A stretch of DNA of 64,000 bases from Gallibacterium melopsittaci (GTDB lineage: Bacteria > Pseudomonadota > Gammaproteobacteria > Enterobacterales > Pasteurellaceae). Below the pieces are notes generated by a model. It made no database searches. It saw only the letters and a program-made list of their open reading frames with translations, and was not told the DNA's origin. The translations under genes were made by a program, and so were the position numbers. The stretch is from positions 62,001 through 126,000 of the forward strand of contig NZ_JBHLWA010000001.1 in NCBI RefSeq assembly GCF_042433085.1, read 5' to 3'. Shown one piece after another: positions 20,980 through 30,637 of this stretch; position 1 is the first letter of the stretch; each line of letters opens with the position of its first letter.

Positions 20980-22734
20980 ATGGATAAATCTCGCCAGAAA
21001 CAGCTACAAACTTGGCTTAGACAGCAAAGTCAAATCATTAAAAAACCGCTTAAACTCAATCTGCTTTTTGCGATTATTTCGACCATTTTATTAGTTGTGC
21101 AAACGTGGTTATTAGCTTCGTTGTTGCATAATCTGATTATTGTTGGTATGCCACGAGAGCAGTTATGGGGAATATTTCTTATATTGCCGTTGATTTTTGC
21201 GGTAAGGGCTGGATTGTTATATGCACGAGAAAAAGTAGGCTTTTATAGTGGTAAGCTATTACGCCAACATCTACGCCAACAAATTTTGCATAAATTAGAA
21301 CAAGTTGGTCCAGCAACATTAACTTATCGTCCAGTGGGAAGCTGGGCAACGTTGGCATTGGAACAAGTCGAGAACTTACACAATTTTTATGCACGCTATT
21401 TACCACAACAATATTTATCTGGTATTGCACCATTAATTTTATTAATTGCCGTGTTTCCAATTAATTGGGCAGCAGGATTAATTTTATTATTAACTGCTCC
21501 TTTGATCCCATTATTTATGATTTTAGTTGGGAAAAAAGCATCTGAGGCAAATCAGCGTAATATCAATATGTTGGCACGTTTAAGTGGGCAATTTTTGGAT
21601 CGTTTACAAGGATTAGAGAATTTACGCATTTTTAATCGTACTAAAGAGCAAACAGAACAAATTGAAGAACGAAGCGAGGATTTTCGTGAAACGACAATGG
21701 ATGTATTAAGAGTTGCGTTTCTTTCCTCTTCGGTGTTGGAATTTTTTACTTCTATTTCGATTGCGTTAACTGCGGTTTATTTTGGTTTTAGTTATTTAGG
21801 GCAGATTAATTTTGGTGGATATAGCACAGGTGTAACCTTGTTTTCAGGTTTTTTCTGTTTAATTTTAGCACCAGAGTTTTATCAACCATTGAGAGATCTT
21901 GGGACTTATTATCACGATAAAGCAGCTGCAGTAGGCGCAGCAGAAACGATTGAGGAATTTCTTACACAAGACTTTTTAATTGCTCAACAAGGTGAGCAGG
22001 AATTGAATACAGATGCAATTCAGTTGCAAGCGGAACAATTAGTCGTACTGTCGCCGACAGGTACTCCATTAACTAAGCCACTCAGTTTTTCTATTAATTC
22101 AGGAGAAAATGTTGCCTTAGTTGGGCAAAGTGGTGCAGGTAAAACATCATTAATGAATGTATTACTTGGCTTTTTACCCTATCAAGGGAGTTTGCGGATC
22201 AATGGCATTGAGTTAAATCAGCTTAATGTCACATCGTGGCGTAATAAATTGGCGTGGGTAGGGCAAAATCCTTTTCTGTTACAGGGAACGATCCGTGAGA
22301 ATTTACGCTTAGCCAATCCACAGGCAACGGAAGAACAATTACAGTCTGCTTTGACGCAAGCCTATGTTACAGAATTGATTCCTTTACTCGATAAAGTACT
22401 ACAAGATGGCGGTTTAGGGGTATCCGTAGGGCAGGCGCAACGATTGGCGGTGGCGAGAGCATTACTAAAAACAGAAACACCGTTACTGCTATTAGATGAG
22501 CCAACAGCTAGTTTAGATGCACGTTCAGAAAATCAAGTATTGGCAAGTTTACAGCAACTGAGTCAGGGCAAAACAACCTTAATGATTACACATCGAATTG
22601 AAGATCTGAAACAGTCAGATCGAATTTTAGTGATGCAAGCGGGCGAGATCGTGCAACAAGGTACCTTTAGCGAACTGCAACATCAAGGTTATTTTGCTGA
22701 TCTCTTAGCACAACGTGAAACCGTTCTTAACTAA
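20980..22734 (+). CDS. cydD: Glutathione/cysteine ABC exporter subunit CydD
   Basis: 584 aa half-transporter: six transmembrane segments in residues 15-320, then an ABC domain with Walker A GQSGAGKTS (near 384) and Walker B LLLLDEPTA (near 508). The ABC signature is GVSVGQAQR rather than LSGGQ. With CydC it exports reduced thiols to the periplasm, needed for cytochrome bd assembly. It is followed at once by cydC. Confidence 0.95.
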   Translation: MDKSRQKQLQTWLRQQSQIIKKPLKLNLLFAIISTILLVVQTWLLASLLHNLIIVGMPREQLWGIFLILPLIFAVRAGLLYAREKVGFYSGKLLRQHLRQQILHKLEQVGPATLTYRPVGSWATLALEQVENLHNFYARYLPQQYLSGIAPLILLIAVFPINWAAGLILLLTAPLIPLFMILVGKKASEANQRNINMLARLSGQFLDRLQGLENLRIFNRTKEQTEQIEERSEDFRETTMDVLRVAFLSSSVLEFFTSISIALTAVYFGFSYLGQINFGGYSTGVTLFSGFFCLILAPEFYQPLRDLGTYYHDKAAAVGAAETIEEFLTQDFLIAQQGEQELNTDAIQLQAEQLVVLSPTGTPLTKPLSFSINSGENVALVGQSGAGKTSLMNVLLGFLPYQGSLRINGIELNQLNVTSWRNKLAWVGQNPFLLQGTIRENLRLANPQATEEQLQSALTQAYVTELIPLLDKVLQDGGLGVSVGQAQRLAVARALLKTETPLLLLDEPTASLDARSENQVLASLQQLSQGKTTLMITHRIEDLKQSDRILVMQAGEIVQQGTFSELQHQGYFADLLAQRETVLN

Positions 22735-22744
22735 GGATAATTTA

Positions 22745-24478
22745 ATGCGTTCATTACTTCCTTTTTTTGCAATGTTTAAACATTCCCCAAGTCGTCTGTT
22801 ATTGGGAATTGTGCTAATGCTGACAGGGCTAGCGGCGAGCATTGGACTATTAACACTTTCAGGCTGGTTTTTAGCAGCATCGGCATTAGCTGGCGTGTCG
22901 ATTCTATTTAATTTCTTTTATCCTTCTTCTGGCGTAAGAGGTTTAGCGATTGGCAGAACGGTAGCTCGTTATTTTGAAAAGATTGTTACGCATGATGTTA
23001 CCTTTGAAATTTTAGCCAAATTGCGGGTAATGGTGTTTGCTAAAATTATTCCACTTAGTCCAGCGGTATTAAGCCGTTATCGTAATAGCGAGTTGTTAAA
23101 TCGATTAGTGGCTGATGTGGATACCTTGGATACATTATATTTACGTCTGCTCGCACCATTTGTAAGTGCTATTTGTATGATCATTTTTATTGGCATTGGG
23201 ATCAGTTTTCTTGATGTCAAAATTGCGTGGTTTATTGCGGGCAGTTTGCTATTTTTATTATGTGTAATTCCAACAGTCTTTTACCACTTAGGGCAAAAAT
23301 TTGGTGCAACATTGACCGCAAATCGAGCAAAATATCGTAGCCAATTTGTGGAATATATCCAAGCACAAGCGGAGTTATTGTTGTTTAATGCGACCGATAG
23401 GGTTACACAACAATTACAACAAACCGAACAGCAATGGCTGCAAAATCAACAGCGAGAAGCACAATTAGCTGGGTTATCTAGTGCAGTATTATTGTTTGCT
23501 AATGGTGTGATTGTGGTGATTACTCTTTGGTTGGCAGCAGCAACACCTATGGGCGAAGGGGATTTTAAATTAGCACTGATTGCGTTAGTCACCTTTTCGG
23601 CATTAGCCTCATTTGAAATTTTAATGCCAATCGGAGCGGCATTTTTGCATTTAGGGCAAGTGATTGCTTCGGCAGAACACGTAACAGAGATTATTTCGCA
23701 ACAACCTTTGGTGAAATTTGATGGAACAGTAACCGAGTTTGTGCCACAAGAGAAGTTGATTCAATTTGAGCATCTTTCTTTTGCTTATCCTGATATGTCA
23801 GAAAAAGCGTTAGATGATGTTAGTTTTTCGCTTGCTAGAGCGCAAAAAATCGCTATTTTGGGGAAAACAGGCAGTGGTAAATCGACCTTATTACAACTGC
23901 TTATTCGCAACTACTTACCAACGCAAGGTGATATTTTGTTAGCGGGCAAGCCGATAGCACAATATAGTGAAGCAACGTTACGCGAGCAGATAATTTTATT
24001 AACGCAACGTGTACATATTTTTAGCGATACCTTGCGTGAGAATTTATTATTGGCTAATCCAACGGCGAGTGATGAGCAACTGGCAGAATTATTGACGAAA
24101 GTAGGGTTAGGTTATTTATTAACACAAGAACAAGGCTTGGAAACGTGGTTAGGTGATGGTGGACGCACCTTATCAGGCGGTGAACAACGCCGTTTGGGCA
24201 TTGCTCGTGTGTTATTATCGTCTGCTTCAATCATTTTATTAGATGAACCAACGGAAGGGCTAGATCGGGAAACTGAACGGCAAGTGTTGGCATTATTGCT
24301 TGAGTACTGCCAAGATAAAACGGTTATTATGGTTACCCATCGATTAACAGGGTTATCTCAGTTTGATCAAGTCATTGTGATGGATAATGCTAAGTTAGTG
24401 GAGCAAGGCGATTTTACGCAGTTATCACAAACAGCGGATTCATTGTTATTTAAATTGGTTAATCGGATTTCTTATTAA
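22745..24478 (+). CDS. cydC: Glutathione/cysteine ABC exporter subunit CydC
   Basis: 577 aa from the ATG at 22745 (AAGGA upstream); an earlier in-frame ATG at 22715 lies inside cydD. It has the same half-transporter plan as CydD, with Walker A GKTGSGKST (near 382), the signature LSGGEQRR (near 480) and Walker B IILLDEPTEG. The 10-bp gap to cydD indicates one operon and one heterodimer. Confidence 0.95.
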   Translation: MRSLLPFFAMFKHSPSRLLLGIVLMLTGLAASIGLLTLSGWFLAASALAGVSILFNFFYPSSGVRGLAIGRTVARYFEKIVTHDVTFEILAKLRVMVFAKIIPLSPAVLSRYRNSELLNRLVADVDTLDTLYLRLLAPFVSAICMIIFIGIGISFLDVKIAWFIAGSLLFLLCVIPTVFYHLGQKFGATLTANRAKYRSQFVEYIQAQAELLLFNATDRVTQQLQQTEQQWLQNQQREAQLAGLSSAVLLFANGVIVVITLWLAAATPMGEGDFKLALIALVTFSALASFEILMPIGAAFLHLGQVIASAEHVTEIISQQPLVKFDGTVTEFVPQEKLIQFEHLSFAYPDMSEKALDDVSFSLARAQKIAILGKTGSGKSTLLQLLIRNYLPTQGDILLAGKPIAQYSEATLREQIILLTQRVHIFSDTLRENLLLANPTASDEQLAELLTKVGLGYLLTQEQGLETWLGDGGRTLSGGEQRRLGIARVLLSSASIILLDEPTEGLDRETERQVLALLLEYCQDKTVIMVTHRLTGLSQFDQVIVMDNAKLVEQGDFTQLSQTADSLLFKLVNRISY

Positions 24479-24591
24479 ACATCGTGTGGATAGCTAGTGG
24501 TTATTGGCTATTTAAATTACTTAGGCTTATAAGATAAAGATTTTTTATTTATCTTATATTATATTATGCGAAGTTTTAGATAGGAGGCGAT

Positions 24592-24912
24592 ATGTCTGAT
24601 TTTGTTTGGTCTTATATGGTTGTTCCTGTAGCTATAATTAGTATGGTAATAATTGGCATTAAATTATTTTGGCCACAAGATTATGCACCGGATAGAAGAA
24701 TAGCGGCAGCAGAATATAGAAAATATATGAAAAATAGAAAAAATAGAAAAAATATAGAAGATGAGCCTCATATTGATGATTGGCTCTTTGAGAGAGGCAT
24801 TCCTTATCTTGGCTTTTTTATATTTATAATTTATTTGGCTGCACTCTTTCTGGACTTCTTAACTTATTTGGCTGCACTCTTTCTGGACTTCTTAAAATAT
24901 TTATTTTTTTGA
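24592..24912 (+). CDS. Small membrane protein, tandem paralogue 1
   Basis: 106 aa with a TAGGAGG ribosome site. One N-terminal membrane segment (residues 8-26), a charged Lys/Arg/Asn-rich middle, then a C-terminal hydrophobic stretch. The last 30 residues hold a perfect 33-bp direct repeat (24831-24862 and 24864-24895) encoding LAALFLDFL twice. The first 12 residues (MSDFVWSYMVVP) are identical to those of the gene at 25100, so the two arose by duplication. Function unknown. Confidence 0.7.
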   Translation: MSDFVWSYMVVPVAIISMVIIGIKLFWPQDYAPDRRIAAAEYRKYMKNRKNRKNIEDEPHIDDWLFERGIPYLGFFIFIIYLAALFLDFLTYLAALFLDFLKYLFF

Positions 24913-24964
24913 TAAGCCCCAGCCAAATCATTATTTAAGTGGAGCTTTGAGTTTTTCGTTATGT

Positions 24965-25056
24965 CTATGATAAATCGTTATGTGTATCATCAAAAACAAG
25001 ATTCATATAATGTTCATACTGTTTCAAAATATCCATGATTAATTCATCTTTACTTA
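24965..25056 (-). pseudogene. Fragment of the BCCT transporter 3' end
   Basis: On the minus strand this stretch encodes SKDELIMDILKQYEHYMNL then VFDDTHNDLS and a stop. It matches the last residues of the full transporter at 25376 (SKDELIVDILKQYERYMNL) except for a few substitutions and a three-codon deletion. It was copied along with the neighbouring small membrane gene and the intervening hairpin region. It has no start and is not functional. Confidence 0.85.
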
Positions 25057-25099
25057 TAATTGTACATTATATATACGCAGGGTTTTGATAGGGGGATGT

Positions 25100-25300
25100 A
25101 TGTCTGATTTTGTTTGGTCTTATATGGTTGTTCCTTTAGCAGTAATAGGGTTGATACTGGTAGTTCTTATGTTTTTATCATCGTATAATACAGCTCGGGC
25201 ACAGGTTTCAGCATTTTTATTACCAGGTATTGTTGCTCTTTTTGGGTTGGCACTTGCATTGTTTTTTGGTTCGACAATATTTGAGTTTATCTTTCCCTGA
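25100..25300 (+). CDS. Small membrane protein, tandem paralogue 2
   Basis: 66 aa, ATG at 25100 after GGGGG. Two hydrophobic segments (residues 8-28 and 40-64). It shares its first 12 residues with the gene at 24592 but diverges afterwards and is shorter. Function unknown; it stands convergent to the BCCT transporter. Confidence 0.65.
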   Translation: MSDFVWSYMVVPLAVIGLILVVLMFLSSYNTARAQVSAFLLPGIVALFGLALALFFGSTIFEFIFP

Positions 25301-25375
25301 AAATATTTATTTTTTGTAGGTAATAAGCCCCACTCAAATCGATATTTAAGTGGGGCTTTTAGTTTTTCGTTATGT

Positions 25376-27391
25376 CTATGATAAATCGTTAAGTAATAAG
25401 CTATGTGTATCATCAAAAGCAAGATTCATATAACGTTCATATTGTTTCAAAATATCCACGATTAATTCATCTTTACTCATATATTGCACATCATAACCTT
25501 CACGCCCATCATTAAAAAACGTAATTGGTTCATAAATATTATGGCGTTCGATATGTGGCAAGCTATCATCTTCAATTAATAGATTGGACAATGATCGCTT
25601 TTCACTAGATACGCCATACACAAAATTATGAATATTGTCATTTTTAACAATTAATGCGATACGTAATGGGGCATAATGTTTAATCGCAACATTTAACCCA
25701 TAACTTTTAAGTTCGGTTTCTAATTCAGTAAATGCTGGTAATACAATTTTATCAAAGAATGCTTTGATGTCGGCACGTTGTGGTTGCGTCATAATTTTAC
25801 TTAACCGTTCACGCCATTGTTTACCTGTCCAAACTGAACTACCGTGGGCAAATTTTTTCGAAAAGTATTGGCTATCTACCATCAAACCACGCCATAACCC
25901 AACACAAAGTAATAACATAATTAAGGTGAAAGGTAAGGCAATAATTAAGGTCATTGTTTGTAGTGCAGCTAATCCGCCAGAACGTAATAAAGCAATGGCT
26001 AAAGCAGCTAATAAGATAGCCCAGAATGCACTTTGCCATGCTGGTGAACGATCTTTACCTTGTGAAGCAATGTTATTAATGACATAGATACCTGAATCAG
26101 CAGAGGTAATAAAAAATAGTGCAATAATTAACATTGCAATCAATGAAGCAATAGTTGACCCTGGTAAATGTTCAAAAAAGGTAAACAATAATGCTTCAGT
26201 ATTGCTACTCAATGCCGCAAGTTCGCCTTGCGTTTGTTGATCGATCCAAATTGCGGTATCACCGAAGATTGTCATCCAAAGTGCATTAAAGAGCGATGGA
26301 ACGAATAATACACCGAGAATAAATTCACGGATTGAACGTCCTTTAGAAATTTTCGCAATAAATAAACCAACAAATGGTGCCCATGAAACCCACCATGCCC
26401 AATAAAGAACAGTCCAACCATTAAACCAACCTTGTTTTTCAGGTTGATTAGCAAAGGTACGGAAACTTAATTCAATAAAGTTACTAAGGTAATTACCAAT
26501 GTTTTCCGAAAAATTACTAAATAGATAGATCGTAGGGCCAGCAACTAAGACGAATATCATTAATAAGATCGCCATACCTAAGTTAATTTCACTTAAACGG
26601 CGAACCCCTTTAGCAACGCCTGTAATTGCAGAAATTGCCGCTAATGTCATCACAATAAGGATAATGATAGAAAGCGTTGTTAAACTACGATCATCCATCC
26701 ACCCAACAGCATGTAATCCTGCATCTAATTGCAATGCGCCATAACCTAAGGTAGTAGTGACCCCGAATACGGTGCTACATAAGGCGACAATGTCAATCAC
26801 ATGCCCCCAGAAGCCAGATACTCTATGTTTTAAAATTGGGTAAAAGCCAGAACGGATTGTTAGTGGTAATTTGTAACGGAAACTGAAATACGCAAGCGTT
26901 AGACCGATAACGGCATAAATTGCCCAAGCATGGATACCCCAATGGAAAAAGGAGAGAAGTAACGCATTTTCAACTTTTTCCGTTTGAGTAGCATTAGTAG
27001 CCAGAGGAGCAACATAATGTGAAATAGGTTCAGCAACACCGAAATACATTAAACCAATTCCCATTCCAGCGGCGAATAACATTGCCATCCATGACATAAA
27101 TGGATACTCAGGTTCTTCATTTTCAGTACCTAATTTAATATCTCCTAGGCTACTAGCACAAAGTAGCAGTAAGAAAAGGATAAAAATGGATACTGCCATA
27201 ACATAAAACCAACTAAAGTTAGTAAAAATATGACTTTTAATACTATTCAGTAAGGTTTCTGTTGTTTGCGGTGTAAAAATCCCTAATCCTGTTACACCTA
27301 AGATAAATATAATACTTGGCACAAAAATTGGTGCTTTAAATGTACTCGTTGTTTTGAAATAACGTAGTAAATTCAAAATAAGATCTCCCAT
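25376..27391 (-). CDS. BCCT-family betaine/choline/carnitine transporter
   Basis: 671 aa with 12 predicted membrane segments in residues 20-510 and a hydrophilic C-terminal tail of about 150 residues, the length and plan of BetT-type members. The family core WTVLYWAWWVSWAPFVG lies near residue 322. Expected role: uptake of a quaternary-amine osmoprotectant at the inner membrane. Substrate cannot be told from sequence. The annotated ATG has no clear ribosome site; GGGAG lies just inside it, so a start a few codons later is possible. Its 3' end has been duplicated (24965-25056). Confidence 0.9.
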   Translation of the reverse strand: MGDLILNLLRYFKTTSTFKAPIFVPSIIFILGVTGLGIFTPQTTETLLNSIKSHIFTNFSWFYVMAVSIFILFLLLLCASSLGDIKLGTENEEPEYPFMSWMAMLFAAGMGIGLMYFGVAEPISHYVAPLATNATQTEKVENALLLSFFHWGIHAWAIYAVIGLTLAYFSFRYKLPLTIRSGFYPILKHRVSGFWGHVIDIVALCSTVFGVTTTLGYGALQLDAGLHAVGWMDDRSLTTLSIIILIVMTLAAISAITGVAKGVRRLSEINLGMAILLMIFVLVAGPTIYLFSNFSENIGNYLSNFIELSFRTFANQPEKQGWFNGWTVLYWAWWVSWAPFVGLFIAKISKGRSIREFILGVLFVPSLFNALWMTIFGDTAIWIDQQTQGELAALSSNTEALLFTFFEHLPGSTIASLIAMLIIALFFITSADSGIYVINNIASQGKDRSPAWQSAFWAILLAALAIALLRSGGLAALQTMTLIIALPFTLIMLLLCVGLWRGLMVDSQYFSKKFAHGSSVWTGKQWRERLSKIMTQPQRADIKAFFDKIVLPAFTELETELKSYGLNVAIKHYAPLRIALIVKNDNIHNFVYGVSSEKRSLSNLLIEDDSLPHIERHNIYEPITFFNDGREGYDVQYMSKDELIVDILKQYERYMNLAFDDTHSLLLNDLS

Positions 27392-27592
27392 ATTTTTTTA
27401 TTTAGATGATAAGTATGCATAAGGCCTTATCATTGAAAGCAAAAGCGGTTGTAACAACAGTTTTGCAAAGTGGTAGATAACTTAAGAATTAAGCAATCTA
27501 AATTAGATGGAAACATAATGTTTCCGATAAAAGTGTCAAAAAACTTAAAGAGGGTAACAGATTATATCTTTAAAGGCAAATTTTTAGATTTT

Positions 27593-27625
27593 AATGCTGC
27601 TTTAATGATTAAAGCAGCATTTTTA
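27593..27625. terminator. Terminator downstream of rnhA
   Basis: AATGCTGCTTTAA/TTAAAGCAGCATT stem, 13 bp, with T-runs. It lies between the BCCT gene's promoter region and the rnhA stop. The T-run is on the plus side (TTTTTAT); in the rnhA direction the stem is present with a shorter T-run. Confidence 0.65.
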
Positions 27626-27630
27626 TCTAG

Positions 27631-28098
27631 TTAATTTTCAGGTTGGTAACCGTTGTCTGTTTGTGTTGGTTGAGCTGCGGCTTGTTTTGCTAATTGATCG
27701 CATAATTCATTTTCTGGATGTCCAGCATGCCCTTTTACCCATTGCCAATGAATATGATGGGCTTGAATTGCTTGATCTAATGCTATCCATAAGTCTTGAT
27801 TTTTAACTGGCTTTTTTTGACTGGTTTGCCATTGATTAAGTTTCCATTTACTGATCCATTCAGTGATACCTTTGCGTAGATATTGGCTATCACTGTAAAG
27901 TGTGACTTCGCAAGGTTCTTTTAGTGCATTTAATGCCGTAATGGCAGCTAATAATTCCATTCGATTGTTAGTGGTTAGGAAATAACCAATAGAAAGCTGT
28001 TTTTGGTGTTGTTTATAGCGTAATACGACCCCTATCCCACCTGCACCAGGATTACCTAAACAAGAACCATCTGTAAAAATCTCGATTTTTTTTCGCAT
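27631..28098 (-). CDS. rnhA: Ribonuclease HI
   Basis: 155 aa from the ATG at 28098, exactly the E. coli length; an upstream extension to 28257 overlaps dnaQ and has no family support. The catalytic carboxylates are in FTDGSCLGNPG (Asp near 10), NRMELLAAI (Glu near 48), YSDSQYL (Asp near 70) and ELCDQLA. It degrades RNA in RNA-DNA hybrids. It is divergent from dnaQ, as in E. coli. Confidence 0.98.
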   Translation of the reverse strand: MRKKIEIFTDGSCLGNPGAGGIGVVLRYKQHQKQLSIGYFLTTNNRMELLAAITALNALKEPCEVTLYSDSQYLRKGITEWISKWKLNQWQTSQKKPVKNQDLWIALDQAIQAHHIHWQWVKGHAGHPENELCDQLAKQAAAQPTQTDNGYQPEN

Positions 28099-28165
28099 AA
28101 CAAAATTTGAATTGTTAAAATAGCGTTCAATTATAGAGAGTCCATTGAGAAAAGAAAAACAAAGT

Positions 28166-28927
28166 ATGCAAATTAATGAAAATAGAATTGTTGTGCTAGA
28201 TACAGAAACCACGGGGATGAGTGGGGGTAGTGAACCGCAAATTGGGCATCGCATCATTGAAATTGGTGCGGTGGAGTTGCTTAATCGGCGACATACAGGA
28301 CGTAATTTTCATGTTTATTTACAACCTGATCGTGAAGTTGATCCCGCTGCGATTGAAGTTCATGGTATTACTAATGAATTTTTAGCAGATAAGCCGCGAT
28401 TTGCTGATGTATTCAACGAATTTATTGAATTTATTAAAGGTTCTGAACTAGTTATCCATAACGCTCCCTTCGATGTTGCTTTTATCAATCAAGAGTTTGA
28501 ATTATTACATCAAACCTTAAAAACAGATGAACTGTGTAAAGTGACGGATTCATTAAAAGTGGCTCGTCAGATGTATCCAGGGAAGAAGAATTCATTAGAT
28601 GTGCTTTGTGGGCGTTTAGGTATTGATAATAGCAAGCGTACTTTGCACGGTGCGTTACTGGATGCGGAGATTTTGGCAGATGTTTATTTAGCAATGACAG
28701 GTGGGCAAGGAAGCCTAATGTTAGATGCAGAGCCATTAGCAGTGACATCTGGAAATATGGCACAAAATGAAGAAAAAAGCGTGATAAAGCGTCATAATTT
28801 AGCCATTTTAAAACCTACTGCAGAAGAATTAGCAGCCCACCAAAAATATATTGAACTGATAAATAAAAAAAGTGGCAATCAATGTTTGTGGGAGAAGTTA
28901 CTCGCAGAAGCATCATCAACACAATAG
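28166..28927 (+). CDS. dnaQ: DNA polymerase III epsilon subunit (proofreading exonuclease)
   Basis: 253 aa from the ATG at 28166; an in-frame TTG at 28145 lacks support. The ExoI motif DTETTG (near residue 12), ExoII HNAPFDVAF (near 98) and ExoIII HGALLDAEILADVY (near 162) are intact. The C-terminus (residues 190-253) is the alpha-subunit tether. It proofreads in the replisome. Confidence 0.97.
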   Translation: MQINENRIVVLDTETTGMSGGSEPQIGHRIIEIGAVELLNRRHTGRNFHVYLQPDREVDPAAIEVHGITNEFLADKPRFADVFNEFIEFIKGSELVIHNAPFDVAFINQEFELLHQTLKTDELCKVTDSLKVARQMYPGKKNSLDVLCGRLGIDNSKRTLHGALLDAEILADVYLAMTGGQGSLMLDAEPLAVTSGNMAQNEEKSVIKRHNLAILKPTAEELAAHQKYIELINKKSGNQCLWEKLLAEASSTQ

Positions 28928-29039
28928 GCTTCCAATTAGCCACTTGCATTCTTAGCGGTGGCTGATTAAAATTCTTGCCCCATTATTTATGCCTTATTAA
29001 TGGCATAACCTGACCTGAGATCAGAAATAAGAGATAATT

Positions 29040-30422
29040 ATGACAACTGAATATAACAAACCAGAGCTGCTTTCTCCTGCAGGCTCATTAAAAAATATGC
29101 GTTATGCCTTTGCTTATGGAGCAGATGCGGTTTACGCAGGACAACCTCGTTATAGTTTACGTGTGCGGAATAATGAATTTAATCATGCTAATCTTAAAAT
29201 TGGGATTGATGAAGCACATGCATTAGGTAAGAAGTTTTATGTGGTAGTAAATATTGCACCGCATAATTCCAAATTAAAAACTTTTATTAAAGACCTAACA
29301 CCCGTTGTAGAAATGGGACCAGATGCGTTAATTATGTCTGATCCTGGTTTGATTATGCTGGTGCGTGAGCATTTTCCTGATATGCCAATTCATTTATCAG
29401 TACAGGCCAATGCGGTGAATTGGGCGAGTGTAAAATTTTGGCATCAAATGGGCTTAACTCGAGTCATTTTATCGCGTGAATTATCGTTAGAAGAGATTGC
29501 CGAAATCCGTCGTCAAGTACCAGATATTGAAATTGAAGTGTTTGTACATGGTGCATTATGTATGGCGTATTCTGGGCGTTGTTTATTATCTGGGTACATT
29601 AATAAACGCGATCCAAATCAAGGTACTTGTACCAATGCGTGTCGTTGGGAATATCAAGTGAAAGAAGGGCAAGAAGATGAGATTGGCAATATTGTTGATG
29701 GCAATAAGTTGATCCCAATTAAAAATGTTGCTCCAACGTTAGGTGAAGGTGCAACTACAGATAAAGTCTTTTTGTTAACAGAAAGTCAACGGCCAGAAGA
29801 ACAAATGCAGGCGTTTGAAGATGAGCATGGTACTTATATTATGAATTCTAAGGATTTACGTGCTGTACAACATGTGGAAACGTTGGCAAAAATGGGCGTA
29901 CATTCATTAAAAATCGAGGGTCGTACAAAATCTTTCTATTATTGTGCAAGAACCGCACAGGTTTATCGTAAAGCGATTGATGATGCAGCTGCAGGTAAAC
30001 CATTTGATGAAAGTTTATTAACAACTTTAGAATCATTAGCACATCGTGGTTATACAGAAGGTTTTTTACGTCGTCATACACATGATGAATATCAAAATTA
30101 TGATTATGGCTATTCAATTTCAGTGCGCCAACAATTTGTAGGAGAATTTACTGGTATTCGCCGTAATGGTATGGCAGAAGTTGCCGTAAAAAATAAGTTC
30201 CTATTAGGCGATGAAGTGGAGATGATGACACCAAATGGTAACATTATTTTTACAATTAAAGAGATGTTTAATCGTAAAGGTGAAGCAGTAGAAGCAGCTT
30301 TAGGAGATGGGCACTTTGTAATGATACCAGTGCCTGAGGACGTTCAGCTAGAGTATGCACTCTTAATGCGAAACCTAGTTGATGCAGATACGCGTAATCC
30401 ACACGGAGAAAAGAAAAGTTAA
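29040..30422 (+). CDS. trhP: tRNA hydroxylation protein TrhP (peptidase U32 family)
   Basis: 460 aa. The U32 core is visible: ELLSPAGSLKNMRYAFAYGADAVYAG at the N-terminus, and the signature EVFVHGALCMAYSGRCLLSGY with Fe-S-type cysteines near residues 175-200. TrhP (YegQ) is needed for prephenate-dependent 5-hydroxyuridine formation at U34 of tRNAs. It is the last host gene before the prophage. Confidence 0.93.
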   Translation: MTTEYNKPELLSPAGSLKNMRYAFAYGADAVYAGQPRYSLRVRNNEFNHANLKIGIDEAHALGKKFYVVVNIAPHNSKLKTFIKDLTPVVEMGPDALIMSDPGLIMLVREHFPDMPIHLSVQANAVNWASVKFWHQMGLTRVILSRELSLEEIAEIRRQVPDIEIEVFVHGALCMAYSGRCLLSGYINKRDPNQGTCTNACRWEYQVKEGQEDEIGNIVDGNKLIPIKNVAPTLGEGATTDKVFLLTESQRPEEQMQAFEDEHGTYIMNSKDLRAVQHVETLAKMGVHSLKIEGRTKSFYYCARTAQVYRKAIDDAAAGKPFDESLLTTLESLAHRGYTEGFLRRHTHDEYQNYDYGYSISVRQQFVGEFTGIRRNGMAEVAVKNKFLLGDEVEMMTPNGNIIFTIKEMFNRKGEAVEAALGDGHFVMIPVPEDVQLEYALLMRNLVDADTRNPHGEKKS

Positions 30423-30450
30423 AAAAGTTAAAAAAATATTAAAAATGTTA

Positions 30451-30479
30451 TTGCATTATAACATTTAACTAATTATAAT
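30451..30479 (+). promoter_or_regulatory. Strong host promoter reading into attL
   Basis: TTGCAT, exactly 17 nt, TATAAT. Transcription would start near 30486-30490, right where the att repeat begins. There is no ORF downstream before a terminator, which points to a small RNA gene. Confidence 0.65.
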
Positions 30480-30486
30480 CCGCTTC

Positions 30487-30549
30487 GTACCCTAAAATAT
30501 GACTCCAAATGTTTTCCCCTTTATTTATCCCGAATAAAGGGGATTTTTT
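30487..30549 (+). ncRNA. Putative small RNA, 3' part supplied by the phage
   Basis: About 62 nt from the promoter start to a Rho-independent terminator (CCCCTTTATT, loop, AATAAAGGGG, then T7). The attR copy (63672-63733) keeps the same 5' 24 nt and the same hairpin, with compensatory base changes in the stem (T-A to C-G). The structure is therefore maintained in both. I do not recognise it as a known sRNA. Confidence 0.5.
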
Positions 30550-30552
30550 TAT
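30491..30552. repeat. attL
   Basis: 62-bp repeat matching 63672-63733 with four mismatches. The first 24 bp are identical (starts CCTAAAATATGACTCC, ends AAATGTTT) and are the likely crossover region. The integrase gene is immediately inside. Confidence 0.85.
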
Positions 30553-30617
30553 TTGTAGTATTTCTATTTTTAAATCATATAGATACAAAAAATCAATGCC
30601 ATTTTTTACAGTATAAT

Positions 30618-30637
30618 TACTGTATATTTATACAGTA
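30618..30637. promoter_or_regulatory. LexA (SOS) box upstream of the integrase
   Basis: TACTGTATATTTATACAGTA differs from the gammaproteobacterial consensus TACTGTATATATATACAGTA at one central base. A TATAAT follows at 30646-30651, so LexA would cover the -35 region of an integrase promoter. Confidence 0.75.

Noticed and set aside
28928..29039. tRNA or riboswitch between dnaQ and trhP
   Set aside because: Only two short hairpins (AGCCAC/GTGGCT and TTATGCC/GGCATAA); no cloverleaf and no known aptamer features.
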